Shown: positions 1 to 10,720, counted from the stretch's first letter. The stretch: 63,687 nucleotides of DNA from an uncultured Neomegalonema sp. (GCA_937948985.1 CALFAK010000147.1:1-63687); one strand, 5' to 3'. The notes: generated from the sequence alone by a model not told the origin. Numbers and translations are program-made.

Positions 1-50
1 AAGCTGGCGCTTCGCATTTACTGAAGAATACTAATTTCAAACCTGAAGTC

Positions 51-122
51 ACCCCGCGATTGTTCGCGGGGTCCATCGTTCAGCACGTGCTGAAGAATGG
101 ATACCGCGAACAAGTCGCGGTA
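51..122. repeat. 72-nt compound palindrome of three hairpins
   Basis: Three inverted repeats lie back to back: ccccgcga/tcgcgggg (52-67), the perfect palindrome ttcagcacgtgctgaa (79-94) and taccgcg/cgcggta (102-122). The two outer hairpins with their flanks are also inverted copies of each other around the central palindrome, so the whole block can form a cruciform. The ccccgc...gcgggg core with a following gtcc resembles GC-rich intergenic hairpin repeats common in alphaproteobacteria; related hairpins occur near 52372 and 56042. It lies upstream of an unknown gene and could terminate a transcript entering from before the window. Confidence 0.6.
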
Positions 123-215
123 AGACAACATTTTATAACATCAGCACACTGCTGGACGCGCGCGGAGATGTCCGTCGGCATGAAATTGCTTGTTTGATAA
201 AATTATCTAAATTTC

Positions 216-244
216 TTGACACATGTTCTTATTTTATTCTATTG
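216..244 (+). promoter_or_regulatory. Putative promoter with overlapping LexA-like box
   Basis: TTGACA at 216-221 is followed after 17 nt by a weak -10 region (ctattg, 239-244). Inside the spacer lies GTTC-N7-ATTC (225-239) with an AT-rich centre, a 7/8 match to the alphaproteobacterial LexA consensus GTTC-N7-GTTC. The gene starts about 60 nt downstream. A similarly placed box precedes the paralogue near 29.7 kb, which strengthens both. Function is inferred from sequence only. Confidence 0.4.
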
Positions 245-304
245 TTTGTGAGTGGCATGGAAATGTTACGGCACTGACACTGGAATGGGACTGTTGCACC
301 GCTG

Positions 305-964
305 ATGGATTGGACGACCGCCATTGATCGCAATCGGGATGCGTTGCTGCGGATGCTCGCCGCGCTGTTTGTGATGGCGGGAGGCGGGGTTGTGTCTGTG
401 CTGCCGCGCTGTGTGCGGACGGAGATTTTCCGTGTTTTGCGGCCCGCAGAGGCGGCGTTGCGGCGGTTGGTGGTGATCGTTAAGGAAGATATGGGCTTGC
501 AGGCGCGGGTTGTTGCGCGTGCTGCGGCTGGTTTTCCGGCGCGGATTTCTGGCGGCTCCGGGGAGCGCGCGCCGGGATTTGTGCTGTTTGATCGGCGCAA
601 GCGATTCGAGGCCGATAACGGGCGGCGCTTGACGGCGGGGGAGCCGAATATCCGGTTCTTCGACGGTTATGACGCTGTTATCGCAGTGAAACCTGTGGCG
701 TTGCCGGATGATCTCGTCAGCGCGGTGCGGTTGTGCCGACGGATGCGGGCGATGCGGTTGGTGCTGGATGATTTGCCGAAACAGGCGCGGCGTTTGGCGC
801 GGTGGGAGGCGAAACGCGCTTCTGAGCGGGCGGAAACGGGCCGATATATCAGGCCGATGCGGCCCGGCAGGCCACCCGGTCACAGGGCGCGGGGCAAGCA
901 TCCGGTGGATTTTGTGCTGCGCGATTGTCATGCGCTTGCGTTGTTTTTGCTGCACCCGCCGTGA
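305..964 (+). CDS. Conserved alphaproteobacterial protein of unknown function (copy 1)
   Basis: A 219-residue basic protein with no function I can assign. It has a paralogue at 29.7-30.5 kb. Shared blocks are DWT-AIDRNR-ALLR at the N-terminus, a hydrophobic stretch (about residues 14-30), VLRPAEAA, LCRRM, LDDLPKQARRL-RWEAKRA, and RPMRPGRPPGHR near the C-terminus followed by a conserved DxVLxxCHxxAL-type tail. The Arg/Pro/Gly-rich stretch could bind nucleic acid or a partner; that is a guess. ATG at 305 fits the conserved start, but no clear Shine-Dalgarno is seen. A LexA-like box overlaps its promoter, suggesting SOS control. Proteins of this pattern are known to me only as hypothetical proteins in alphaproteobacteria. 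Confidence 0.75.
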   Translation: MDWTTAIDRNRDALLRMLAALFVMAGGGVVSVLPRCVRTEIFRVLRPAEAALRRLVVIVKEDMGLQARVVARAAAGFPARISGGSGERAPGFVLFDRRKRFEADNGRRLTAGEPNIRFFDGYDAVIAVKPVALPDDLVSAVRLCRRMRAMRLVLDDLPKQARRLARWEAKRASERAETGRYIRPMRPGRPPGHRARGKHPVDFVLRDCHALALFLLHPP

Positions 965-1098
965 TCGGTCTCTCGCATTTGAGGAATTGTGCGCTTCGCA
1001 TGTGATGTGCGGGGGCCGTTGGCGTGTCTGATAATTGGCCTTACGAACCCTTTCCCGTGGCGAGAGGGGGCGCTGCTGCACCTCCCGCGCTCAAAAAT

Positions 1099-1392
1099 TC
1101 ACGCTGCCGCGTCCATTTTCTTGGCCAGTTTTACATCGAGCGCGCTGAGGCCATCGCAGTCGTGGGTGATGAGGATGACTTCGACGCGGTTGTAGACATT
1201 GGACCATTCGGGGTGGTGGTTCAGTTTTTCGGCCCACAGCGCCATGCGGGTCATCCAGCCGAAAGCCTCAATGAAATTACTGAATTTAAAGGATTTTCGG
1301 ATCGCATCACGGCCCTCCACCATCGCCCAGCCGTTCTCAAGCAAGGGTGGCAGGTCAGCGTCGCGTTCGGCTCGGGTCAAGGCGTTTGTCAT
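1099..1392 (-). CDS. phhB: Pterin-4a-carbinolamine dehydratase
   Basis: A 97-residue protein of the usual family length. It dehydrates 4a-hydroxytetrahydrobiopterin, recycling the pterin cofactor used by aromatic amino acid hydroxylases. The family signature is complete: NHHPEW, then [17 protein letters not shown] and D-x2-LA. The His pair in NHHPEW and the His in ITHD are the expected catalytic histidines. It lies 5 nt after lipB on the same strand and is probably co-transcribed, although no metabolic link between the two is evident. No phenylalanine hydroxylase gene is in the window, so its partner enzyme cannot be identified here. Confidence 0.92.
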   Translation of the reverse strand: MTNALTRAERDADLPPLLENGWAMVEGRDAIRKSFKFSNFIEAFGWMTRMALWAEKLNHHPEWSNVYNRVEVILITHDCDGLSALDVKLAKKMDAAA

Positions 1393-1397
1393 GTGAT

Positions 1398-2054
1398 TTA
1401 CCGTGGAATTTCCGTGGGTTGGAAGACTTCATCGAAGGCCGCCCGCAGGGCCATATCGACCTCGGCCATGCTGGCGGTGATGCCAAGGTCTAGCAGGCTG
1501 GTGACGCCGTGATGTTGGATTCCGCAGGGGATAATGCCCGCGTAATGGCTCAAATCCGGCTCTACGTTGAGCGAAATGCCGTGCAGTGTGACCCAGCGGC
1601 GGACCCGTACTCCGAGTGCCGCGACCTTATCCTCACGGTCGGGGGCGTTGAGGTCGGTGCGGCGGACCCAGACTCCGGGGCGGCCCTCGCGGCGCTCTCC
1701 GGTTATCGCAAAGCGGGCGAGGGTGCGGATAATCCACTCTTCAAGCTGGCGGACATAGGCCCGCACATCGCCGCCGCGCGCCTTGAGGTCGAGCATAACG
1801 TAGCCGATCCGCTGGCCGGGACCGTGATAGGTATACTCGCCGCCGCGCCCGGTGTTGAAGACGGGGAAGCGGTCGGGATCGACCAGATCATGCGGCTTTG
1901 CGCTGGTGCCGCCTGTGTAGAGGGGGGGATGCTCCAGCAGCCAGACGCATTCGGAAGTTGTTCCGTCGCGGATCGCCGCCGCACGTGCATCCATGAAGGC
2001 GAGGGCTTGCGGGTAGGGGATCAGGGCGTCGTCAATGCGCCATTCCGGTGTCAT
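1398..2054 (-). CDS. lipB: Octanoyltransferase LipB (lipoate biosynthesis)
   Basis: LipB moves the octanoyl group from octanoyl-ACP to the lipoyl domains of 2-oxoacid dehydrogenases and the glycine cleavage system, before sulfur insertion by LipA. The 218-residue protein has the expected landmarks: [24 protein letters not shown] (about 67-81), [17 protein letters not shown] with catalytic Lys143, and PCGI with catalytic Cys177. It is full length. It is the first gene of a probable two-gene unit with phhB, 5 nt apart. No lipA is present in the window. Confidence 0.95.
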   Translation of the reverse strand: MTPEWRIDDALIPYPQALAFMDARAAAIRDGTTSECVWLLEHPPLYTGGTSAKPHDLVDPDRFPVFNTGRGGEYTYHGPGQRIGYVMLDLKARGGDVRAYVRQLEEWIIRTLARFAITGERREGRPGVWVRRTDLNAPDREDKVAALGVRVRRWVTLHGISLNVEPDLSHYAGIIPCGIQHHGVTSLLDLGITASMAEVDMALRAAFDEVFQPTEIPR

Positions 2055-2374
2055 TGGCTGCCAGCCGTAATCCGCGTGTGCGGTGAAAACTGTACATCAT
2101 TTGCAGTGCTCGTCATGCCGCCAAGTTAGGGTGAAGCGGCTGAACGTGCAATCGGGATATGAGAAGGGGATTGATTCCGGAGGCGATAAGGCTTTGGCCG
2201 ATGCAGCCCTTTTGACCCTGCACCGGTAACTCATGAACACGGTAAGATCCGAATGCCCCCAGAACCAACCTTGCCTCATATAATCGTGTAATTGATTTAA
2301 TGGTGCTAGCCCCATTTGGGGGCGAGGTGTGCTTTTTAGTTTTAAATAAGATTAATAGCGGAGCGACAACGGGA
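2055..2374. other. Intergenic region between the O-ligase and lipB
   Basis: About 320 nt without a convincing gene. It holds the promoter region of lipB (minus strand) and the 3' end of the O-ligase transcript. One short GC hairpin, gcccc/ggggc with a 5-nt loop at 2309-2323, lies about 50 nt past the O-ligase stop but lacks a T-run on that strand, so it is at best a weak terminator. Short open frames here look like shadows. Confidence 0.5.
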
Positions 2375-3778
2375 TCATGTCGTCGCCCTTCTGCCCGGGC
2401 GTCGGCTGCGTTTGGGGCCTTTGCCGCGTTTATTCGCCGATACGATAATGCGGCGGGGTTCGGCCTCGCCGAGTTTTTCGTCAACGATCCTGCCCAGTAC
2501 GATGCTCATGCAAATGAGGATGAAATAGCCATCATAATAGGCGAGCGAGAGCAGCATTCCGCCAATGGCATAGCCCGTGATCGAGACTTGTAACATTGAG
2601 GCAAGATCATGTGCCCAGTATAATTCCCGATGGCCCCGGCATTTGCGGGCGATGCGCCCGCAATTGAACCATGAGCCGATCAGGATGAAAAGGAAAATGC
2701 CCAGACCGATGAAACCGGAATCGGTCATGACTTCGACGTAGATATTATGCGCCGCGCGGACGCCGTATTTGGCTTTGTCCGAACAGATATGCCTGCTGCT
2801 GAGGTGTTGGCCCGCAACTTCTTCGTTCTGAATCGAGCGCAAGCCGTTGCCTGTGATGGGGCTGGCCAAGGTCATGTCGAAACCGATCTGCCAGACAGCA
2901 AGGCGCAGGCAGAAGGATTCGTCCAACTCGTTATCGTCCTCGTAACTGCTCTCGCCCTCCCCGAATTGGGAAAACGTGGAGCCGATGCGGTCTTTGTATT
3001 CTTGCGGGGCGAAGGAGATGGCGCAGAACGTGGCGACCGCGAGAACCGTGGCGCTGACGAATTTTTTGTTGGTTTTGGTCCAGAGGAAAAACAGCATCGC
3101 GACCATCGTGATCATGCCGCCGCGAGAGAACGAACCGATTACGGCGAGGAAGCACATAATCATGCCCGCCAGCGCCATGTTGCGCATCAGCTTCATATCC
3201 GCGTGTTTCCAGAGGAAGAACAGGAGCGGGGCGAGCATCAGCATGGCGACGGCGAAGTGGTTGCGGTCGTCGATCATTGTATCCGCCGGGCCAAATCCGG
3301 TGTAGCGGCCAATGACAAAGCCGCTGGCCACGGTGACAAGGCCGATTTTCACCGCATGGTAGCCGAGTGAGAGGGCGAAGGTCCAGACGAGGGAGATAAG
3401 GCGGTGCTCGCTGTTGATCACGATCATCAGGATGACCATATGAAGCGCCATTTTCACGACGAAATCGGAATAAAAGACGAGCGAATAGCGCGGGTCGGGC
3501 GCGACCAGTATCGTAAAAGTGGTCCAACCTATGAACAGGCAAAACGCCGTGGCGAGTTTGCCGCCGGGCCATGTTTTTTTCTCGGATGAGATTGCGAAGG
3601 CAACCAGCGTGACCAGCACGATGAGCAGGTTGGGACGCAGCGATGTGCTGAAGCCGAAAGCCTCGCGGTGCGGGTTGAGAAGGGCGATCCATGTCCATGC
3701 CAACACGCCGATATAAGGACGCTTGAGAATCATCGGGATCAGGGCGACGATGCCGAGGAAGATGACGATGTCGCGCAT
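2375..3778 (-). CDS. Putative O-glycosylation ligase of the exosortase-A type (Wzy/WaaL-like)
   Basis: A 467-residue polytopic membrane protein with roughly ten hydrophobic segments and the O-antigen ligase architecture, including FSRGGM and the large periplasmic loop ending RAAHNIYVEVMTDSGFIGL. The start MRDIVIFLGIV, the DDRNHFAVAM motif and overall length fit the exosortase-A-associated O-ligase family, which builds or attaches exopolysaccharide. I chose the ATG at 3778 because GGGAG lies 9 nt before it; an upstream ATG at 3808 has no such site. It is divergent from the small membrane protein and glycosyltransferase at 3.9-5.4 kb. No exosortase or PEP-CTERM protein is in the window, so the exosortase link rests on family resemblance. 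Confidence 0.8.
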   Translation of the reverse strand: MRDIVIFLGIVALIPMILKRPYIGVLAWTWIALLNPHREAFGFSTSLRPNLLIVLVTLVAFAISSEKKTWPGGKLATAFCLFIGWTTFTILVAPDPRYSLVFYSDFVVKMALHMVILMIVINSEHRLISLVWTFALSLGYHAVKIGLVTVASGFVIGRYTGFGPADTMIDDRNHFAVAMLMLAPLLFFLWKHADMKLMRNMALAGMIMCFLAVIGSFSRGGMITMVAMLFFLWTKTNKKFVSATVLAVATFCAISFAPQEYKDRIGSTFSQFGEGESSYEDDNELDESFCLRLAVWQIGFDMTLASPITGNGLRSIQNEEVAGQHLSSRHICSDKAKYGVRAAHNIYVEVMTDSGFIGLGIFLFILIGSWFNCGRIARKCRGHRELYWAHDLASMLQVSITGYAIGGMLLSLAYYDGYFILICMSIVLGRIVDEKLGEAEPRRIIVSANKRGKGPKRSRRPGRRATT

Positions 3779-3921
3779 TTTTTCCGTCTCCCGAAGCATC
3801 TTTCGCATGACGCGAAGTGCGCGTGCAGCGAAATCTTAAGTGCCTGTCATGCAATGTGCTTTCACCCGTCATAGCGGGGAGAGACTGAATTCCGCGTTAA
3901 CCACGAGACGAGGAGAAGGCG

Positions 3922-4176
3922 ATGATCGGCGGTTTGATGTTGCTGTGCGCGGTGGGCGCTATGGTGCTGATCGCGTGGTGGAGTTTGCCGCGTGATGACT
4001 TGCAAGGGGCCGAGGCGGCGACGGGATTGCTGGCATTGCGTGAGTGGCCTGAGCGGACAATCCAGCGGCGCTTCGGAAGCGGGCAAGCGCCCAGGCGGCG
4101 GGGGCAGAAACAAGAGCGCGGCCTGCAGGGATCGCGTGCTCCAAACAAGCAACAATCCAGAAAACGGAGACGCTAG
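3922..4176 (+). CDS. Small membrane protein with a basic tail, upstream of a glycosyltransferase
   Basis: An 84-residue ORF with a very good ribosome binding site (gaggagaaggcg before ATG). One N-terminal hydrophobic segment (about residues 3-22, ending IAWWSLP) is followed by a hydrophilic Arg/Lys/Gln-rich tail ending SRKRRR. Its stop codon directly abuts the ATG of the glycosyltransferase, so the two are likely translationally coupled. I do not recognise the family. It may anchor or assist the polysaccharide machinery; that is inferred from position only. Confidence 0.6.
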   Translation: MIGGLMLLCAVGAMVLIAWWSLPRDDLQGAEAATGLLALREWPERTIQRRFGSGQAPRRRGQKQERGLQGSRAPNKQQSRKRRR

Positions 4177-5400
4177 ATGCGGGTTTTGACGGTCACCTCG
4201 CTTTATCCGAATGCGGCGCAGCCGAACCACGCGGTTTTTGTTGAGAACCGGATGCGGCGGGTACATGAGACGGGGCGGGCCGAAATCACGGTGATCGCTC
4301 CTGTACCGTGGTTTCCAAGCAGCAATCCGGCGTTTGGCAGCTATGCGACATTTGCCAAGGTTCCCGCGCGCGAAGAGCGGCATGGTATCCGCATCGAGCA
4401 TCCGCGTTATGTGACAATTCCGAAAGTCGGGATGCAGACGCAGCCTAAGCTGTATCACGCGGCATTGGCGCGGTGTGCGAAGCGGTTGATCGCCGAGACG
4501 GGGCCGTTTGACTTGATTGATGCGCATTATTTCTATCCCGACGGGGTGGCGGCGGCGCGGCTGGCGGCGGAGCTGGACCTGCCGCTGGTGGTAACGGCGC
4601 GGGGGACGGATGTGAATTTGATCCCGCAGGTCAATGTGCAAGCGGGCAGGGCGGTGCTTGCCACTGCCGAGCAGGCATCGGCATCTATCACAGTGTGTGA
4701 GGCGCTGCGGGCTGAGTTGATTGATTTAGGGGCGGATGGATCGAAGATTTTTGCGTTGCGTAACGGTGTTGATCTGGAAGCGTTTTATCCGCCCGCGATT
4801 GATCGTGGTGCGCTGAAGCGGAAGTTGGATGTTCCGGCGGATTCGCCTTTGGTTGTCTCGGTTGGCGGCCTCGTCGAGCGTAAGGGGCACCATCTGACGA
4901 TCGATGCTGTGGCGGCGCAGCCGAGTGTGCATCTGCGGATTGCCGGCGGCGGCCCTGAACAAGCGGCGTTGGAAGAGCGGATTGCGCGTTTGGGGGCGGG
5001 TGATCGGATCAAGTTGGTCGGATCGGTTCCGCATGATGCGCTGTCGGATTTTTACGGGGCGGCGGACCTGTCTGTGCTGGCATCGAGCCGGGAGGGTTGG
5101 GCCAATGTGCTGCTTGAGTCGATGGCTTGCGGGACGCCTGTTGTGGCGACGAATGTCTGGGGGACGCCGGAAGTTGTGGCGGCACCGCAGGCCGGGCGGC
5201 TGGCGGAGAACAGGACTGCGGTTGATATCGCATCGCAGATCGCGGCGTTGCTGGCGGACTTACCGGACCGTGCCGCAACGCGGGCTTATGCCGAGGGTTT
5301 TGCATGGGATGACACGGTCGAAGGGGTGCTGCGCGTGTTTGAAGATGCGCGTGCGGCGTATACGGGCGGTTTTGTCGGGGCAGGGCACGCCGTTCCATAA
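4177..5400 (+). CDS. Glycosyltransferase family 4
   Basis: A 407-residue GT-B fold enzyme. The N-terminal half has VTSLYPNAAQPNHAVFVENR and a DAHYFYPDG motif; the C-terminal half has a nucleotide-sugar binding region with GGLVERKGHH and the E-x7-E motif in SSREGWANVLLESMACG. This N-terminus is typical of glycosyltransferases that sit with exosortase-A-type polysaccharide loci, matching the divergent O-ligase. It transfers a sugar from an activated donor during exopolysaccharide or glycan assembly in the cytoplasm; donor and acceptor are not predictable. GGAG lies 9 nt before the ATG. Confidence 0.88.
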   Translation: MRVLTVTSLYPNAAQPNHAVFVENRMRRVHETGRAEITVIAPVPWFPSSNPAFGSYATFAKVPAREERHGIRIEHPRYVTIPKVGMQTQPKLYHAALARCAKRLIAETGPFDLIDAHYFYPDGVAAARLAAELDLPLVVTARGTDVNLIPQVNVQAGRAVLATAEQASASITVCEALRAELIDLGADGSKIFALRNGVDLEAFYPPAIDRGALKRKLDVPADSPLVVSVGGLVERKGHHLTIDAVAAQPSVHLRIAGGGPEQAALEERIARLGAGDRIKLVGSVPHDALSDFYGAADLSVLASSREGWANVLLESMACGTPVVATNVWGTPEVVAAPQAGRLAENRTAVDIASQIAALLADLPDRAATRAYAEGFAWDDTVEGVLRVFEDARAAYTGGFVGAGHAVP

Positions 5401-5475
5401 AGGCTGCGCATTGTTCCGAAGGGACTTTTCTGAAGGAAAACGTAGCGAAATATGTGACCAAATTATTTTGAAGTG

Positions 5476-5506
5476 TGGTCCGGGACGAAACCAACGTCCC
5501 GGACCA
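5476..5506. terminator. Strong hairpin between convergent genes
   Basis: Perfect 12-bp stem tggtccgggacg/cgtcccggacca with a 7-nt loop. It lies between the glycosyltransferase (plus) and katG (minus), which converge here. No long T-run follows on either strand, so its efficiency as an intrinsic terminator is uncertain, but position and stem fit a shared bidirectional terminator. Confidence 0.6.
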
Positions 5507-5571
5507 ATTCAAACTACACAATTTCATCCCCACAAGTGAGGTAATGAAAGCGGATAGGAATCTGGATGCTC

Positions 5572-7791
<2,220 letters not shown>

Positions 7792-7835
7792 TCAAGGAAG
7801 TATCATTTACGGCGGATATGGCAAAATCGATTGTT

Positions 7836-7874
7836 GGCATGGTCGCGATAGTTATTCTCTATCGCGACCATGCC
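7836..7874. promoter_or_regulatory. Perfect palindrome upstream of katG with OxyR-type core
   Basis: Two perfect 16-nt arms (ggcatggtcgcgatag and its complement) flank a 7-nt centre. The centre reads ATAG-N7-CTAT (7848-7862), the half-site spacing of the OxyR recognition sequence. It lies 84-122 nt upstream of the katG start. No T-run follows, so an operator is more likely than a terminator. No oxyR gene is in the window. Confidence 0.5.
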
Positions 7875-7888
7875 GCTTGGAATTTTGT

Positions 7889-7982
7889 TAAAGTCATTCG
7901 CGATCAACTTGAGTCAGAATTCCCGCCAAGACTTGCGTGAATTCTGACACTCTATGGCTCAACCTGATCGCGGATGACTCTA
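7889..7982. repeat. Dispersed palindromic element, copy A (MITE-like)
   Basis: A 94-nt element. The 18-nt ends TAAAGTCATTCGCGATCA and the inverse of TGATCGCGGATGACTCTA match at 16 of 18 positions. The inner arms carry TCAGAATTC/GAATTCTGA around a core reading ccgccaagacttgcgt; the right arm has about 10 extra nt. The right terminus (cta at 7980-7982) is exactly the TAG stop of the TPR gene on the minus strand. Similar elements lie at 21884, 31102 and, shortened, 60542. Confidence 0.8.
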
Positions 7983-9962
7983 AATCAGAGACCTGAAAAT
8001 ATCGCCGAAGCCGCTGATGAGCTTACCCGATTTGATACGGCAATTCCCCCGCGCGCGTCTGGCGGCGTTGTCGTCGGGGATAATGGTCAGGACGCGATCA
8101 AAATCCGCTGTCGCTTGTGCGCACAGACCCAGTCTGGCCAAGCTGTTACCGCGTTTTTGGATCAGGCTGGGCGACATGCGATAACGCTCCAGCGCCATTG
8201 TGTAATCGTTTGCCGCCCCTTCATGGCGGCCCAGCTCTGCCTGAACATCGCCGCGCTTGACCAGTATGAACGGGTCATTCCCGCTCATCCGCGCCGCTTC
8301 GTCGTAATATTGAAACGAGGCTTCAAAGTCTTCGGCCCGCGCATAGGCATCGCCCTTCAAAGTCGTCACTTTGATCGGGTCGGCATTGAAGTTATTGGCT
8401 TGATCGATAAGGGAAATCGCCTGTTTGGGGTTGCCGTTTTGAATCTCTGCCTTGGCCTGAAGCAGATATCCTTCCTTTCGCATGGAATTGGTCGCAACCA
8501 GTTTTTTGGACAGTTCAAGACTCTCCGCCGTGCGCCCTTGCGCCAGCAATGCTTGCGCGGCGATTTGGGTGGCGTCGAGGTTGTCCGGGCGGATTTGCAG
8601 CGCGCGGTTCGCATCATTCAGCGCGCGTTCAGGCTCATTCGTCGCCAGATGAGCATTCGCCCGTTGGATCAGCGGGATATGGTCGCCCGGATGCGCCTTC
8701 ACGGCGGCATCGTAAAACGCGAGCGCCTCGTCATTCTCACCTCTGCTCAGGCGGATGCGTCCGATTGCATCGCGGATATTCGGGTCGCCTGGCGCGCGCA
8801 CAGCGGCCTCTGAGAGATCATTCAACGCCGCTTCCACTTCACCAAGGCGCAACCATGAAATACCCCGGTTATAAAGCAGTTGCGGATCGCCTTTGCGGGC
8901 CGACAGAGCCGCATCGAAATGGCGTATCGCGCCGACGAAATCACGCTGCATATAGCGCGCGCGACCACGCTGGAACTGGCGTGGCACATCCATATCGCGC
9001 CAAGATTCAATTGCCGTAAGCTGCGCTTCGGCTTCGATAGGGCGATTGGCATCAATCAGGGCGGCGGCGAGGTGATAGCGGACCGCGCGCTGATAGCCCG
9101 GATTGTTTTCTGATGCTCTCAACAACCGCGTGAGCATTGTTACCGCATCGGCGTGATTTTTCGCCATCATCAACGCTTCGGCATATTCGGACAGCAGACC
9201 AACGCTGTCGTCGAGATAAACGCGGGCCTCTTTAAAATCGGTCAGGGCGGGTTCGACCTTGCCCTGCAGATACCGCACACGACCGCGCTTGCGATACGCG
9301 CTGCCGTCATAACGTCGCTCATCCAAGGCTTTCGAGTAGAATTTCTCGGCGGCAGGATAGTTTCTCAATGCGAAATAGGCGTCGCCAATGCCCCGGTCCG
9401 CCGCCGCACCGCCGCCAAAATCTTTGGAAAGCTGAAAATCCGCTCCCGCCCGCTCATAACCGCCCAAGAGGTAGAGCGCATCACCGCGCAGGAAGTATGC
9501 GCGCCGATAAAAGGCGTTATACGCTGACCCTTTGGTTTCCGCGTTGATGGTTTTTTCAAAACGCGCCGCAGCCGCATCAATCTGGGCCAACGCCTTTTGC
9601 GGTTGCTCATCGATCAGCAGGATTGCTGCGTCTTCAAGTTGAAATTTCGGATCAATCGATTTCAATTGAGCTGTTATCGCCAGTGCCTGATCGACTTGCC
9701 CCAATCCCGCCAACGCCCGCGCACGACCCGTTTTGGCCGACAAAGAGCTGGGGTCGGCAGTCAGGGCGCGGTTGAAATTGCTCAAAGCGGCATCATAGCG
9801 TTGCGCGCCCAGCGAGGACCATCCCGCTTGCGTCAGCAGATAGGTTTGCGGATCAGACGCCTGTTGCGCCGCAGCGATGCCGGCGACATGAATGGATGCT
9901 GTGCATACCGCACAAAAAAGGAGGGCGCGCACAGGGCGCACGTTTAAAAGCCTGCCTGTCAT
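7980..9962 (-). CDS. Secreted or periplasmic tetratricopeptide-repeat protein
   Basis: A 660-residue protein with a signal peptide (hydrophobic segment ending IAAAQQA, likely cleavage near residue 32) followed by about fifteen TPR units throughout, recognisable from repeated A-x2-D/A-Y-x3-A-L...P patterns. TPR arrays mediate protein-protein contacts, so this may be an assembly scaffold in the periplasm or outer membrane; no enzymatic domain is visible. I chose ATG 9962 because ggtgagg lies directly upstream and it puts the signal peptide near the N-terminus; an in-frame start exists at 9992. Its stop codon is formed by the end of repeat copy A. Similar large TPR proteins occur in exosortase/polysaccharide loci, but this link is speculative. 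Confidence 0.8.
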   Translation of the reverse strand: MTGRLLNVRPVRALLFCAVCTASIHVAGIAAAQQASDPQTYLLTQAGWSSLGAQRYDAALSNFNRALTADPSSLSAKTGRARALAGLGQVDQALAITAQLKSIDPKFQLEDAAILLIDEQPQKALAQIDAAAARFEKTINAETKGSAYNAFYRRAYFLRGDALYLLGGYERAGADFQLSKDFGGGAAADRGIGDAYFALRNYPAAEKFYSKALDERRYDGSAYRKRGRVRYLQGKVEPALTDFKEARVYLDDSVGLLSEYAEALMMAKNHADAVTMLTRLLRASENNPGYQRAVRYHLAAALIDANRPIEAEAQLTAIESWRDMDVPRQFQRGRARYMQRDFVGAIRHFDAALSARKGDPQLLYNRGISWLRLGEVEAALNDLSEAAVRAPGDPNIRDAIGRIRLSRGENDEALAFYDAAVKAHPGDHIPLIQRANAHLATNEPERALNDANRALQIRPDNLDATQIAAQALLAQGRTAESLELSKKLVATNSMRKEGYLLQAKAEIQNGNPKQAISLIDQANNFNADPIKVTTLKGDAYARAEDFEASFQYYDEAARMSGNDPFILVKRGDVQAELGRHEGAANDYTMALERYRMSPSLIQKRGNSLARLGLCAQATADFDRVLTIIPDDNAARRARGNCRIKSGKLISGFGDIFRSLI

Positions 9963-10071
9963 AGCCTCACCGATTGCTCGAAGTTCGGGCACTTTGCGTA
10001 CCTCGTTACTTACTTGTAACCGTGTTCAGCATTTTAGTACAGCCATTTACAATTGACATAGATTGTAACGT

Positions 10072-10107
10072 GTCAGGATTTGCGCGGTTCCGCGCGCATA
10101 TCCTGAC
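10072..10107 (-). terminator. Hairpin downstream of the HxlR gene
   Basis: Arms gtcaggat (10072-10079) and atcctgac (10100-10107) enclose an inner gcgcg/cgcgc stem with a gttc loop. It lies just past the HxlR-type regulator stop on the minus strand and ahead of the TPR gene. The stem is strong, but a T-run is lacking. Confidence 0.5.
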
Positions 10108-10133
10108 TAGCCGCTTGACCCTTCAAATACGGG

Positions 10134-10466
10134 TTAGCTGTCTTTTTCGACAGGGCATTCACGTTCCCCCCATGCATGGAGCAAGCGCAACGGCTCGACC
10201 AACGGTTTAGCCCGCTCTGTTGGAATATATTCATGCCGTTTGGAATTTGGTGAGATGGGCCGTTTTTCCAACAATCCGATTTCGACCAAGCGGCGCAAAC
10301 GATCTGAAAGAATGTTCCTGGCTACACCCAATTGGGACAACATTTCTTCAAATCGCGTAACGCCGTTCAAACTTGCTGATAGTGTGAGCAGCATCCATCC
10401 ATCGCCAATTTGCCCCATTGCGCGCGCAAGGGGACTCGAATGATTGCGCAGATTACTTCTAATCAT
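10134..10466 (-). CDS. HxlR-family winged-helix transcriptional regulator
   Basis: A 110-residue protein with the single HxlR/MarR-like winged-helix domain: SSPLARAMGQIGDGWMLL, the recognition-helix segment ARNILSDRLRRLVEIGLLEK, and a wing with HEYIPTERAKPL. The N-terminal Cys common in the family (CPVARAL) is replaced by Ser here, so direct thiol redox sensing at this site is unlikely. Upstream of its ATG the minus strand reads tatgtaaggtatg, a direct TATG repeat that could be an autoregulatory site. It is divergent from terC across about 254 nt; that gene is a possible but unproven target. Confidence 0.85.
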   Translation of the reverse strand: MIRSNLRNHSSPLARAMGQIGDGWMLLTLSASLNGVTRFEEMLSQLGVARNILSDRLRRLVEIGLLEKRPISPNSKRHEYIPTERAKPLVEPLRLLHAWGERECPVEKDS

Positions 10467-10720
10467 CTCGCATACCTTACATACAATTTACTCAACGTAA
10501 TGCCGTAGCATTTACCGACACCGTACAGATTCATCACGCAGTTGCAAACACTGTTCGTGAGACAGCTTAAAGATTGTGTCATTTATTAACCAGCCTGTCG
10601 ATGAGCCCAAGTTTCGCACCTGCATTTTAGTTTCTATTTACTATCTTTTTTTCCGCAGACTTGCACGCCTATCAAAGCTGTGGTTCTGTCCGCGCAAAAT
10701 ATCAAGGTTTGGAGAGTGTG

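Noticed and set aside
266-1081. 271-residue minus-strand open frame at the window start
   Set aside because: Covers the unknown gene at 305-964 in antisense; that gene has a conserved paralogue, this frame does not.
2113-2484. 123-residue minus-strand ORF overlapping the O-ligase end
   Set aside because: Different frame from the well-supported O-ligase, no motif and no ribosome binding site.
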